The translations under genes were made by a program, and so were the position numbers. A model generated the notes under the pieces. That model saw only the letters and a list, made by a program, of their open reading frames with translations, ran no database searches and was not told the origin of the DNA. DNA of 55,004 nucleotides from Nocardia pseudovaccinii NBRC 100343 (GTDB lineage Bacteria; Actinomycetota; Actinomycetes; Mycobacteriales; Mycobacteriaceae). Each line of letters begins with the position of its first letter. Position 1 is the stretch's first letter. The DNA lies in contig NZ_BDBY01000100.1 of the NCBI RefSeq assembly GCF_001613225.1, positions 1 to 55,004 of the forward strand, given 5' to 3'. This document shows, piece after piece, positions 16,907-25,722 of this stretch.

Positions 16907-17221
16907 TCGAACCTGCGCTTCCATCGAATCACTCGACCGCACAGGACTACTTCATCGTTCGAAGCGACCACCGAGCAACGCTGCTCGTCAGCTCTCATCC
17001 CCCCGAGCAGCACTGTTCGAAGACCTTCGTTATCCCCGACCAGACAGGCGGGGCGGGATGCCTGTGCCTGACCGACCGAAGCCTACCGCTATAACCGTGT
17101 CTGAAACGTTACCGTGTGAGATTCAACCCAAAGGGGTCGTTTCGACAGGCCGAATCCATTGCGATGCGCCATAATTCACGGTTCGCGAAAAGATTCGAGT
17201 TTGGTCCGATGCCCAACTTCC
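16907..17221. promoter_or_regulatory. Promoter region of the monooxygenase/NRPS operon with TTCGAA palindromes
   Basis: No gene is seen here. The palindrome TTCGAA occurs at 16906-16911 (at the start codon), 16958-16963 and 17016-17021, the last two as GTTCGAAG. CGAGCA-N4-TGCTCG is near 16973. A comparatively AT-rich stretch around 17085-17175 could hold the promoter. I could not settle a -10/-35 pair. Confidence 0.35.
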
Positions 17222-18487
17222 TCAGAGGTAGGACGTGTCGTTGACCAACCGAACCGACGAACCGCCGTCCGGATAGAACTCCGCGATCGAGAGCGACGCC
17301 AGGTCCAAGTGCAGGCGATACAGCAGCGACGGACCGACCCCGAGCGCCAACTGCAGCAACGTCTTGATGGGGGTCACGTGGCTGACCACCACGATGTTCT
17401 GGCCGGGATACAGGGCGAGCAGATCGCGGCGCGCCGCCTCGACTCGTTCGCGCACCTGGTCGAAACTCTCGCCGTTCGGCGCGGGAGTCGAGGGATCGCC
17501 GAGCCAGCGGGCGTGTAATTGCGGATCTCGTTGTGCCGCTTCCTGGAAGGTGAGCCCCTCCCAGTCGCCGAAGTCGGTTTCGGTGAGGCCGTCGAGGACG
17601 CGCACCGGGATATCGAGTGCGGTCGCGGCGGCTTCGGCGGTCTCACGGGCCCGGCCGAGCGGTGAGGTGACCACGGCGGCGATGCCACCCTTCGCGGCGA
17701 GCATTTTCGCGGCGCGGGCGGCCTGTTCACGGCCGAGGTCGGTGAGCGGTGGGTTGCCGCGGCCGGAGTAGCGGCGCTCTATCGAGAGGGCGGTTTGGCC
17801 GTGGCGCAGCAGGAGGAGCCGGGTCGGGCGGCCCGTCGCGCCGGTCCAGGCGGGCGAGTTTTCGGCGGCTCGGGTATTCGATGCGGTCGACTGCGCATCC
17901 CGGGCCGCATCGATCCAACTCGGCAAGCGCTCTTCGACGCCGCGCGCGGAGCTCTGCGGCTCGTCGGTCCAGCTGAGCAGCTGTTCTTCGGCCTCGCGCA
18001 CCTCTTCCGCCATGGTGGCAGCGGCCGCGCCCGCATCGAGTAACTGCCGCTCGGCGGCGTGTACCTCGCCGATCAGCGTGGCGTCATCCATCGCCTCGTT
18101 CGCCAGCCGGTCGGCATGGGAGTTCTCGGCGCGTGGAATCCAGGTGAACGTCACGCTGTCGAACCCGGCGACGAGCCTGCGTGCCCGGTCGGCCAGCGGA
18201 ATCATGGACGCGTGCTTGACCTTCCAGCGGCCGGACATCTGCTCGACCACCAGCTTGGAATCCATCCGCACCGACACCACGCGCGCGCCCAACTCCGCCG
18301 CCGCCTCCAAACCCGCGATGAGCCCGCGGTATTCGGCGACGTTATTGGTGGCGATACCGACGTATTCTCTGCGCTCGGCGAGAATTCGGATGTGATCGGC
18401 ACTGAAGACGACCGCGCCGTAACCGGCCGGGCCCGGATTGCCCCGGGAACCGCCATCGGCCTCGACGATCACCTCGTGCTCGGTCAT
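17222..18487 (-). CDS. Bifunctional RNase HI / acid phosphatase (Rv2228c-like)
   Basis: 421 residues. Residues 1-135 are type I RNase H: VIVEADGGSRGNPGPAGYG with the first catalytic Asp, TNNVAEYRGL with Glu, VRMDSKLVVEQMSG with Asp, ENSHADRLAN with the final Asp. It removes RNA from RNA/DNA hybrids. A linker of about 85 Ala/Glu-rich residues follows. Residues about 220-421 are a histidine phosphatase: LLLRHGQTALS with the phospho-accepting His, and VVVSHVTPIKTLL with the second His. M. tuberculosis Rv2228c has the same fusion, with the phosphatase acting as alpha-ribazole phosphatase (CobC type). The ATG at 18487 gives the expected RNase H start. First gene of the conserved Rv2228c-Rv2236c-like block. 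Confidence 0.93.
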   Translation of the reverse strand: MTEHEVIVEADGGSRGNPGPAGYGAVVFSADHIRILAERREYVGIATNNVAEYRGLIAGLEAAAELGARVVSVRMDSKLVVEQMSGRWKVKHASMIPLADRARRLVAGFDSVTFTWIPRAENSHADRLANEAMDDATLIGEVHAAERQLLDAGAAAATMAEEVREAEEQLLSWTDEPQSSARGVEERLPSWIDAARDAQSTASNTRAAENSPAWTGATGRPTRLLLLRHGQTALSIERRYSGRGNPPLTDLGREQAARAAKMLAAKGGIAAVVTSPLGRARETAEAAATALDIPVRVLDGLTETDFGDWEGLTFQEAAQRDPQLHARWLGDPSTPAPNGESFDQVRERVEAARRDLLALYPGQNIVVVSHVTPIKTLLQLALGVGPSLLYRLHLDLASLSIAEFYPDGGSSVRLVNDTSYL

Positions 18488-18569
18488 TGTTTCCCTCGTC
18501 CTCTTCGACAGCCGACCATCCGTCGCTGGGAGCGGACCGACGCGAGTACTGATACCCGCACCGGAAACC

Positions 18570-19307
18570 TCACAAACCCGACTCTTTGGTGCGCACCAGG
18601 ATCGCACCGCATTCCGGACACCGCATGATCACATCCGGCGCGGTCTTGGCGATCCGCGCGATCTCACCGCGGTCCAGTTCGATCCGGCACGCGCCGCACC
18701 GGCGGGCCTGCAGCAGCGCGGCGCCGACGCCGTGCTGGGTGCGCTGCCGGTCATAGATGCTCAGCAGTTCGTCCGGGAACAGCGCGACCAGATCCTTGCG
18801 GTCGGAATCGCAACGGCCCTGCGCCACATCGAGATCCGCCAGCGCCTCGTCGCGCAGGCGCTGTGCGTCGGCGAGTTCCTGCTCGGTCTTGCTGAGGCGT
18901 GCACCCGCGTGATCGTGATCAGATGCCGACGCCTCGCGACGCTCCATCACCTCGAGCAACTCGTCCTCGAGCACCGAACGGCGTCGCTCCAAGCTGCCCA
19001 GCTCGTGCTGGATTTCCGACAGCTGTTTGGCGTTCACCGAACCGGCGGTCAGCATGCCGCGGTCGCGCTCCTCGCGTTTGCGCACCGCGTCGACCTCGCC
19101 CTCCAGCTTGCGGATATCGCGGTCGAGATCGTCGAGCATGATCTCGACCGCCACCGCCGCATCCTTGTGCGCATTCCGCTCGCCCTCGAGCCGCGCCACC
19201 TCCTGCTGCTCGGGCAGCACGGTGCGCCGATGCGCGATCCGCGTCAGTTCGGCGTCGACGGCGGCGAGCTGGAGCAGCTTGGCCTGGACAGGTGGTTCGA
19301 CATTCAA
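18570..19307 (-). CDS. C4 zinc-ribbon coiled-coil protein (Rv2229c-like)
   Basis: 245 residues from a probable TTG start at 19307, with AGGAG ten bases upstream; no ATG or GTG gives the expected N-terminus. Residues about 10-180 form a long charged coiled coil. The C-terminal 50 residues hold a zinc ribbon with RRCGACRIEL and MRCPECGAIL (two CxxC pairs). This DUF164 family lies between the RNase H/phosphatase and Nif3 genes in many actinobacteria. Its function is not established; a nucleic-acid or protein scaffold role is usually guessed. It lies 82 bases upstream of the RNase H gene, in the same direction. Confidence 0.88.
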   Translation of the reverse strand: MNVEPPVQAKLLQLAAVDAELTRIAHRRTVLPEQQEVARLEGERNAHKDAAVAVEIMLDDLDRDIRKLEGEVDAVRKREERDRGMLTAGSVNAKQLSEIQHELGSLERRRSVLEDELLEVMERREASASDHDHAGARLSKTEQELADAQRLRDEALADLDVAQGRCDSDRKDLVALFPDELLSIYDRQRTQHGVGAALLQARRCGACRIELDRGEIARIAKTAPDVIMRCPECGAILVRTKESGL

Positions 19308-19723
19308 CGCGGACAAACTCCTGGACGCTGTGGACGGATGGAGGCACGCGAGGTGGCGATGCCAGTCTTCAACCGTACCCCGGATGGTGGGTGATCCGGT
19401 CCGGGCCACGACTAGTGGCGGAGAAGTGCGTGGAACAGAGGCGGGGCGGGGATTCCTACCACAGCCGTATCGCTGTCTCGATGGGTTCCTACCGGCCGGA
19501 CGGACAGCGGTTTCGTGCCATCGGCCCGGCCACATACCGAACACGGCTGGCCGACCGGAGAGAAGCGGTCCACCCCGCGAAGCTGCGCCCCAACCTGCCC
19601 GCTCTCTCCACCGGCATGCGGGTGAACATGCCACGGCCCGCGTCATGCGCGCTCTTGGCGAGCCGGGTGCGGGCGAGAGGCCATCTCGCAGCGATCAGCC
19701 GATCACGATGGTGGCTCGTACAG
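19308..19723. other. Intergenic region without recognised gene
   Basis: 416 bases between the zinc-ribbon gene and the membrane-protein gene. Reading frames here have no homologue I recognise. I looked for RNase P RNA signatures (GAGGAAAGTCC, ACAGAAA), because rnpB lies near this block in some actinobacteria, and found none. It presumably holds the promoter of the zinc-ribbon/RNase H pair. Confidence 0.5.
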
Positions 19724-20368
19724 TCAGCTGCCGGGGGCGCGGGTTTTGATGGCGTCGCGGGAGATGAAGACGTCGTAGGTGCCGGGGGTGGCGATTACGG
19801 CGTTGCCGTAGGCGGAGCGGACGAAGGGGTCGGTCCACCATTTGTGGTTGCGCATATCGTTGAAGAAGTCCTGGTCGTCGCCGTTGACGAAGATCTGGTT
19901 CTGGGTGGTTGCGACGCCGTCCAGACGTTGGCCGTAGAGGCGGGTGACCTTGTAGCCGGAGTGGAAGCCGAGGGCGTTCACCCAGGGCTTCAATTCGACG
20001 ATATTGGCCTGCAGCACCCACAGGTCACCCTCGACCTGATATTTCTCGTGCTTGTCGGGATGATGCTCGTCGCCGTAGAGGGTGAGGTCGACCTCGAGCC
20101 GGTGGTCTTGGCCCGCAACCTGATTCACCACCACGTGCGCGGCCTTGACCTCCCCGCTCAGTCCGAGGAATGTCTGCACGAGCGTGATCACCCACAGCAG
20201 CAGTACCGCGACGACCAGCAGCGCTAGTCCGCCCGCGCCGCGCCCGAGCAAAACCCGCAATCCGACCTTGCGCACCATGACGAGCGCCGATATCAGCAAC
20301 GCGACCGCGACCAGGATGATCAGCATCAGACCGATCTGCACGATCCCGAAGTCCACCGGGTAGTTCAT
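19724..20368 (-). CDS. Membrane-anchored protein with extracytoplasmic domain
   Basis: 214 residues. Two hydrophobic helices (about 10-32 and 44-68) are followed by a soluble domain of about 145 residues rich in strands and aromatic residues (VNQVAGQDHRLEVDLTLYGDE, FFNDMRNHKWWTDPF). The HPDKHEKYQ stretch and its His residues could bind metal, but no family is recognised. In the M. tuberculosis order, the zinc-ribbon gene is next to the Nif3-like gene, so this gene looks like an insertion into a conserved block. Confidence 0.7.
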   Translation of the reverse strand: MNYPVDFGIVQIGLMLIILVAVALLISALVMVRKVGLRVLLGRGAGGLALLVVAVLLLWVITLVQTFLGLSGEVKAAHVVVNQVAGQDHRLEVDLTLYGDEHHPDKHEKYQVEGDLWVLQANIVELKPWVNALGFHSGYKVTRLYGQRLDGVATTQNQIFVNGDDQDFFNDMRNHKWWTDPFVRSAYGNAVIATPGTYDVFISRDAIKTRAPGS

Positions 20369-20432
20369 GCGGTAGTTGTACCCCGAGCGGGCGCGTCAAC
20401 TCACCTGAACCACATACCAAGTCCGGCAACAC

Positions 20433-20451
20433 GCCCCGAACACGCCGGGGC
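20433..20451 (-). terminator. Possible terminator hairpin after the Nif3-like gene
   Basis: GCCCCG and CGGGGC form a 6-bp stem with a 7-nt loop, 22 bases beyond the stop of the Nif3-like gene and before the membrane-protein gene. No U-tract is seen, so this is weak. Confidence 0.35.
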
Positions 20452-20472
20452 ACTGGATGGTTCGGTATCGGA

Positions 20473-21594
20473 TTACGGGGCGGCGATCGTCCAGGGGTCG
20501 GTGCGCAGGGTGCAGATGCGGGTTTCGAGGTCGGGCAGGGCGGTTCGGACCGCTGTCTGCGCCTGTGCGCACCAAGGGAATTCGGTGGCCCAGTGCGCGG
20601 CATCGATCACGGCGGGGCCGCCGCCGCGCAGGTGTTCGTCGACCGGATGGTGGCGCAGGTCGGAGGTGACGTAGGCGTCGACACCGAGGCGTGCGACCGT
20701 ATTCAGATAGGAGTCGCCCGCGCCGCCGCACACCGCGACGGTCTTGATCATGCGGTCCGGGTCACCGGCCGCACGAACGCCCCAGGTGGTGGCTGGCAAC
20801 GCGGCGGCGACCCGAGCGGTGAACTCGCGCAAGGACTCCGGTTCGGGCAGGGCGCCTACTCGACCGATGCCGAGCCGCGATGGCAACGCCGCGCGCTCGG
20901 TGACGTGATAGGCGGGATCCTCGTAGGGATGGGCCGAACGCAGCGCCGCCAGCACTGCGGTGCGCGCCGAGGGCGGTGCGATCACTTCGAGGCGATCCTC
21001 GTCGACCTGCTGCAACTCCCCGATCGCGCCGATCGCCGGATTCGCCCCTGCCACCGGACGAAACTGCCCGACTCCCGGCACCCGCAAAGCACAGTCCCGA
21101 TAGGTTCCGCTGCCACCGGCACCGGCCGCGAACAGCGCCGCCAGCACCGCATCCGCATGCGAACGCGGCACCTGGACCACCCAATTGTCGACGGCGGCTC
21201 GCGGTTTCGAATCCAAAGGCCCGGTGACGGTGAGACCGATCGTCTCGGCCAGCGCATCGGAAACTCCCGGATCAGCGGAGTCCGCATTGGTATGCGCCGC
21301 GAACAACGCACACCCGGACCGGATGAGCCGATGCAGCAGAGCGCCTTTGGGCGTATCGGCGGCGACGGTGTCGACCCCGCGCAACAGCAGCGGATGGTGC
21401 ACCACCAAAGCCTGTGCCCGCCAATCGATCGCCTCATCCACGACGGCGGCAGTGGCATCCACCGCGAACAGCACCCGAGTCACCTCATCACCCGGGTCGC
21501 CGCACACCAACCCCACCGAATCCCACGACTCCGCCAACCTCGGCGGATATGCCGCGTCGAGCACCTCGATGAGATCCGCCAGCGTCGTCACCAT
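20473..21594 (-). CDS. Nif3-like dinuclear metal-centre protein (DUF34, Rv2230c-like)
   Basis: 373 residues with the DUF34/Nif3 pattern: an N-terminal domain with [12 protein letters not shown], the metal ligands in [12 protein letters not shown], and [22 protein letters not shown] central insert (about 130-240) resembles the PII/CutA-like domain of longer family members. The C-terminal domain has [17 protein letters not shown] and [12 protein letters not shown]. The proteins form hexamers with two metal ions per subunit; GTP cyclohydrolase-type or folate-related roles have been proposed, but the function is not settled. It is part of the conserved block with the zinc-ribbon and CobC-like genes. 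Confidence 0.9.
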   Translation of the reverse strand: MVTTLADLIEVLDAAYPPRLAESWDSVGLVCGDPGDEVTRVLFAVDATAAVVDEAIDWRAQALVVHHPLLLRGVDTVAADTPKGALLHRLIRSGCALFAAHTNADSADPGVSDALAETIGLTVTGPLDSKPRAAVDNWVVQVPRSHADAVLAALFAAGAGGSGTYRDCALRVPGVGQFRPVAGANPAIGAIGELQQVDEDRLEVIAPPSARTAVLAALRSAHPYEDPAYHVTERAALPSRLGIGRVGALPEPESLREFTARVAAALPATTWGVRAAGDPDRMIKTVAVCGGAGDSYLNTVARLGVDAYVTSDLRHHPVDEHLRGGGPAVIDAAHWATEFPWCAQAQTAVRTALPDLETRICTLRTDPWTIAAP

Positions 21595-21736
21595 CCGCCC
21601 ACCTCCATATCCCGATTTCCGCCCGCACCAAGATCACCTGCCGACACCTGACGGCCCGGGACCAGCGCCCGATCCGGTTCGCTCGCACCGCCCGCACGAG
21701 GCGGACATACCGAAGGACAACCCGTCAGGTCCGACA

Positions 21737-22774
21737 TCAAAGTCCTGCCGCACGGATTCCGGCTACCAACCGATCGACCTCGGCGGGACCGCGGACCGCG
21801 ACGCGCAGGTAATCCACTCCGAGACCCGGGAAGGTGTCTGCGCGGCGGACCGCGATTCCCTGGTCTGCCAGATGCTTTCGCAGGAGTTCACCGTCCGGCA
21901 CGCGCAGCAGCACGAATGGCCCGGCGGCGGGGGTGTGGACGTGTATGCCCAGCGCGGTCAGTCGTTCGATCATCGAGTCGCGTTCGACGGCGATCGTGTG
22001 TGCTCGCTGTTGTGCCGCGGCGACCGCATCCGGCTCGGCGGTCGCGATGATCGCTTCCAGTTGCAGTGTGCCGAGCGGCCAGTGCGCGCGGCCGTGATTC
22101 AAGGGAGCCAGCAGTTCGGGTGCGCCGAGGAAGTAGCCGCAGCGCAGACCCGCCAGGGCCCAGGTTTTGGTGAGGCTGCGCAGAACGAGGATGTCCGGTC
22201 CGGCGGCAGCGGCCAGTGACTGCGGTTCGCCGGGAATCGCATCGGCGAAGGCCTCGTCGACCACGATGATCCGACCCGGTCGGCGCAGCGCACGGATGGT
22301 GTCGGCGGGGTGCAGGACCGAGGTGGGGTTGGTCGGGTTGCCGAGCACTACCAGGTCGGCCGCGGTCGGGATGAGCGCCGGGTCGAGGGCGTACGGCGGC
22401 TCGAGCACGACGCGGGTCACCGGGATATCGGCCTCGCGCAGCGCCAGTTCGGGTTCGGTGAACGAGGGGTGCAGCACCGCGGCCAGTCGCGGCGCGAGTC
22501 GGGGCAGCATCGCGAAACCCTCGGCCGCGCCCGCCAGCAGCAACACTTCGTCGGTGCCGCGTCCGTGGCGAGCCGCGACCGCGGTGCGTGCGCCGAGTTC
22601 GTCGGCCGCGCTCGGATATCGGCCGAGGTCGTCGAGTCGCGCGGCCAGACGGTTGCGCAACCAGGTCGGCGGCGCACTGCCCTGCACATTCACCGCGAAA
22701 TCGAGCATGCCGGGGCGCGCATCGACGTCACCGTGATGACGCAATTTCGCGTGCTCGACACTCTCCGCTGACAC
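21737..22774 (-). CDS. CobC-like PLP-dependent aminotransferase (Rv2231c-like)
   Basis: 345 residues from the GTG at 22774; an ATG at 22801 is also in frame. Fold-type I PLP enzyme of the histidinol-phosphate aminotransferase/CobD group: NVQGSAPPTWLRNRL, VLGNPTNPTSVL (substrate-binding Asn), IIVVDEAFAD (PLP-ring Asp), SLTKTWALAGLRCGY (PLP lysine) and LRVAVRG (carboxylate-binding Arg). In cobalamin synthesis such enzymes decarboxylate L-threonine phosphate to aminopropanol phosphate, which fits the nearby cobD. The start is divergent from ptpA with 44 bases between them. Confidence 0.87.
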   Translation of the reverse strand: MSAESVEHAKLRHHGDVDARPGMLDFAVNVQGSAPPTWLRNRLAARLDDLGRYPSAADELGARTAVAARHGRGTDEVLLLAGAAEGFAMLPRLAPRLAAVLHPSFTEPELALREADIPVTRVVLEPPYALDPALIPTAADLVVLGNPTNPTSVLHPADTIRALRRPGRIIVVDEAFADAIPGEPQSLAAAAGPDILVLRSLTKTWALAGLRCGYFLGAPELLAPLNHGRAHWPLGTLQLEAIIATAEPDAVAAAQQRAHTIAVERDSMIERLTALGIHVHTPAAGPFVLLRVPDGELLRKHLADQGIAVRRADTFPGLGVDYLRVAVRGPAEVDRLVAGIRAAGL

Positions 22775-22818
22775 GAGAAAACACCCTACGTGGCGGTCCA
22801 TCGGGACGACCGGCCAGA

Positions 22819-23496
22819 ATGGCTGTCGTGGGTGAGTTGCACGTGTCGTTCGTCTGTACCGGCAACATTTGTCGATCGCCGATGGCGGAGAAGATGTTCG
22901 CGGTACAGCTGTACCGCGAGGGGCTGGCCGACCGCGTGCGGGTCAGCAGCGCGGGCACCGACGGCTGGCATGCCGGGGAGGACGCCGACACCCGCACCAA
23001 TGCCACCCTGCGCCGCCACGGCTATCCCACCGGCCACGTCGCCGCGAAATTCGGCAACCAGCACCGCGACGCCGACCTGCTGGTCGCCCTCGACTCCGGC
23101 CACGAACGCCGCCTCGCCACCCTCGGCATCCCATCGGATCGCCGCCGCCTACTCCGCAGCTTCGACCCCGCTGCCGACGCCCTCGACGTCCCCGACCCGT
23201 ACTACGGCGACACCGCCGACTTCGACCTGGTCCACGATCAGATCGCGGCCGCCATCCCTGGGCTGTTGGACTGGGTTCGTGCCGCCCTCGCCGCACGCAC
23301 CGGCGACACGGACCAAGCCACGGAGCCGGGCGATGCCATTCGCTCGGCCCACACCGACCCATCCGCCCGCGACCGGACAGTCGACGCATCCCGAGACGTC
23401 GTCGCTTACACGGACGGCTCCCTAGCTGTCGAAGTGCCCAGCCAAAAATCGGACCAATCAGTCTCTTACGAACCCGTCCCCGACGGAAGCCTGTGA
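22819..23496 (+). CDS. ptpA: Low-molecular-weight protein tyrosine phosphatase PtpA
   Basis: 225 residues from the ATG at 22819. The catalytic P-loop FVCTGNICRS places the nucleophile Cys13 and Arg19 in the CX5R motif. DPYYGD supplies the general acid Asp126 with the paired tyrosines 128-129, the same numbering as M. tuberculosis PtpA, where these tyrosines are phosphorylated by PtkA. The catalytic domain ends near residue 160. About 60 further residues, rich in Asp, Ser and Thr, have no counterpart in the 163-residue mycobacterial enzyme. No ptkA is present between this gene and the CobC-like gene. The stop overlaps the SURF1 start (TGATG). Confidence 0.92.
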   Translation: MAVVGELHVSFVCTGNICRSPMAEKMFAVQLYREGLADRVRVSSAGTDGWHAGEDADTRTNATLRRHGYPTGHVAAKFGNQHRDADLLVALDSGHERRLATLGIPSDRRRLLRSFDPAADALDVPDPYYGDTADFDLVHDQIAAAIPGLLDWVRAALAARTGDTDQATEPGDAIRSAHTDPSARDRTVDASRDVVAYTDGSLAVEVPSQKSDQSVSYEPVPDGSL

Positions 23497-24356
23497 TGCG
23501 CCGACTGACCTTCCTGCTACGCCCGAGCTGGCTGATCCTGGCCGTCCTCGTCGCGGCCTTCGCCTACCTCTGCTTCACCGTGCTCGCACCGTGGCAGCTC
23601 GGCAAGAACACCACCACCTCGCACCGCAACCAACTGATCGCCGATTCGGTGGACGCCGCCCCGATCGATATCGCCACCGTCCTGGACGACCAGGGCACCG
23701 ATTCGCATGCCGAATGGCGACGGGTCACGGCGACCGGCAGCTACATGCCGAACTCGACCGTGCTGGTCCGCCTGCGCCACCTCGACGGCGCGCCCGGCTA
23801 CTCGGTGCTGGCCACCTTCAAACTCGACGACGGCCGGATCCTGCTCGTCGATCGCGGTCTCGTCGCGGCCGTGGACGGCTCCCGCCCACCGCAGATTCCG
23901 GACGCGCCCGCCGGACCGCGGAAGATCGAGGCGCGCATCCGGATGTCCGAGGGCGTCACCCCCGGTAAGGACCCGATGGTCCAGGACGGCTACCGCCAGG
24001 TGTATTCGGTGGACACCACACAGGAGATGACCGTCCTGCAGGCGCCCCTTACCGTCATCGCCACCGGCGAACGCGGTGGCTACCTGCAGCTCAGCGAAAA
24101 CCAGCCCGGCGCCTTCACCCCCACGCCCCTCCCGCAACTCGATGCGGGCCCCTATCTCTCCTACGGCCTGCAATGGCTGGCCTTCGGCATCATGGCTCCC
24201 CTCGGCCTCGGCTACTTCGTCTACGCCGAGATCCGCGAGCGCCGCAAGGGAAAGTCCACCGCTACCACGCAACCCGCCCCGGCCGAAACCCCAACCCCCG
24301 CACCGGCATCCAGCAACGAGCAACGCCTTGCCGACCGCTACGGCGGTTCTCGCTGA
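23496..24356 (+). CDS. SURF1-family cytochrome oxidase assembly protein
   Basis: 286 residues. The ATG at 23496 shares its A with the last base of the ptpA stop (TGATG), so translation is probably coupled. The SURF1 pattern is present: an N-terminal transmembrane helix (about 10-30) followed by PWQLGKN, a periplasmic domain with VTATGSYMPNSTVLVRLRH and ILLVDRGLVAA, then LSYGLQWLAFGIMAPLGLGYF as the second helix (about 220-242). SURF1 helps build haem a3 into cytochrome aa3 oxidase. The last 40 residues are a Pro/Thr/Ala-rich cytoplasmic tail. Matches Rv2235 in content and position. Confidence 0.92.
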   Translation: MRRLTFLLRPSWLILAVLVAAFAYLCFTVLAPWQLGKNTTTSHRNQLIADSVDAAPIDIATVLDDQGTDSHAEWRRVTATGSYMPNSTVLVRLRHLDGAPGYSVLATFKLDDGRILLVDRGLVAAVDGSRPPQIPDAPAGPRKIEARIRMSEGVTPGKDPMVQDGYRQVYSVDTTQEMTVLQAPLTVIATGERGGYLQLSENQPGAFTPTPLPQLDAGPYLSYGLQWLAFGIMAPLGLGYFVYAEIRERRKGKSTATTQPAPAETPTPAPASSNEQRLADRYGGSR

Positions 24357-24509
24357 GCACTGGCCGCGCACGTTTGAGGCGAGGTCCCGGGAGCGGATCC
24401 TCGGACTGCTGGACGGTGGGCTCGGGACAAAGGAACCGCCCTCGCCGCCGCAGCGTGAACATCGGCATGGATTCTCACCGGACGATCCGATAGCGGGTCC
24501 GCGAGCGGG

Positions 24510-25421
24510 TCAGCGACGCAGAATTGCCCAGAGCGCAGCGGTCAGGACCGCCCCGACCTGGATAGCCTCCGACATGCGCACAGCGCGACGAAGATCTGCC
24601 ACCTGGGGCGCAGGGCCGTCGCCGAGACTGGGACGCAGTTCGACGCCATGGCGGTACTGAGTCCGCCCGCCGAGGCGGACACCGAGCGCACCTGCCATCG
24701 CGGCCTCGACGACCCCGGCGTTGGGGCTGGGGTGTTCGGCCGCGTCTCGTCGCCACGCGTGCAGCGCGTCGGCCGGATGACCGCCCACGGCAGCGGCCAG
24801 GACGACGGTGAGCATGCCGGTGACGCGCGCGGGCAACAGATTCGCCAAATCGTCGACACGAGCGGCGGCCCAACCGAAGCGGAGGTATCGCTCGTTGCGG
24901 TAGCCGATCATCGCATCCAAGGTGTTGATCGCGCGATACCCGAGCAACCCCGGCGTCCCGGCGATCGCACCCCACACCAGCGGCGCGACCGTCGCGTCCG
25001 AGGTGTTCTCGGCAATGGATTCCAGTGCGGCACGGGCCAATCCGTCCGCATCGAGCACCTCGGGATCCCGCCCGCACAGCGACGGCAGCAGCGCTCGCGC
25101 ACCCGCCACATCACCGGACTCGAGCCGGTCGGCCATCTCCCGTCCAGCGCGCACGAGGCTGCGCCCGCCGAGCACCGTCCACGTCGCCAGCGTGGTCGCG
25201 ACTACCCCACCGCGCCGTAGCCCGAGCCCGAGCGCCGTTGTCGCACTGACCAACACCAGTTCGTGCACGACCCCCGCCGAACGCCGATCGGCATAGGTAA
25301 CCCGCTCCAGCGCAGTTGCCGCCGTACCGAATCCGGCCACCGGATGCCATCGGCGTGGATCACCGAATACCCGGTCGAGGGCGAACCCGAGCACCAACCC
25401 GGCCGCCGTGGAAGTCCCCAT
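24510..25421 (-). CDS. cobD: Adenosylcobinamide-phosphate synthase CobD/CbiB
   Basis: 303 residues from the ATG at 25421. Integral membrane enzyme that attaches aminopropanol (or its phosphate) to adenosylcobyric acid. Family signatures are clear: LDRVFGDPRRWHPVAGFG near the N-terminus, ESIAENTSDATVAPLVWGAIAG in the middle, and AWRRDAAEHPSPNAGVVEAAMAGALGVRLGG in the C-terminal half. Four to five hydrophobic segments are visible. It pairs functionally with the CobC-like aminotransferase gene and the ribazole-phosphatase domain in the same block. Convergent with SURF1. The longer frame up to 25511 is Arg/Gly-rich and unlikely to be translated. Confidence 0.93.
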   Translation of the reverse strand: MGTSTAAGLVLGFALDRVFGDPRRWHPVAGFGTAATALERVTYADRRSAGVVHELVLVSATTALGLGLRRGGVVATTLATWTVLGGRSLVRAGREMADRLESGDVAGARALLPSLCGRDPEVLDADGLARAALESIAENTSDATVAPLVWGAIAGTPGLLGYRAINTLDAMIGYRNERYLRFGWAAARVDDLANLLPARVTGMLTVVLAAAVGGHPADALHAWRRDAAEHPSPNAGVVEAAMAGALGVRLGGRTQYRHGVELRPSLGDGPAPQVADLRRAVRMSEAIQVGAVLTAALWAILRR

Positions 25422-25633
25422 CTGCACCCGGCGAGGGTAGCCGGTCGCCCCCTCCCGACCACGCCCGCGCCCGGTGCACGAGTCCGCCCCCACGGGGGCT
25501 CGCATCCTCAACCGATACGTACCGCGAATACGACCGATGCCCTGTGCCCCCTCGGTGCCGAGCGCGGAATTGTCCAGATAGCGCTGCGCTGCCGATCGCT
25601 GCTCGACCCGCCTACTCGCTCGGAGGGCCGTGA

Positions 25634-25660
25634 TGTCACACTCGCTAGCCCTGCGTCGTC
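25634..25660 (+). promoter_or_regulatory. ECF41-type promoter of the downstream sigma-factor gene
   Basis: TGTCACA (25634-25640), 16 bases, then CGTC (25657-25660). This matches the promoter recognised by ECF41 sigma factors as I recall it (TGTCACA at -35, CGTC at -10), and such factors usually transcribe their own gene. A start of transcription near 25667 would exclude the reading-frame opening at 25630 and supports the GTG at 25723. Confidence 0.7.
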
Positions 25661-25722
25661 ATCAGGGTGACGGACGCATAAGCTCGCCCCTGACGGGGCC
25701 GTACGACCGAACGGCGAGACCA

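Noticed and set aside
15059..17071. A 670-residue plus-strand open frame
   Set aside because: Antisense to the monooxygenase-acyltransferase gene, whose FAD motifs are intact in the other direction.
19308..19723. RNase P RNA gene
   Set aside because: The conserved GAGGAAAGTCC and ACAGAAA elements were not found on either strand.
25630..25722. Longer N-terminus of the sigma factor
   Set aside because: It contains the ECF41-type promoter and is not family-like.
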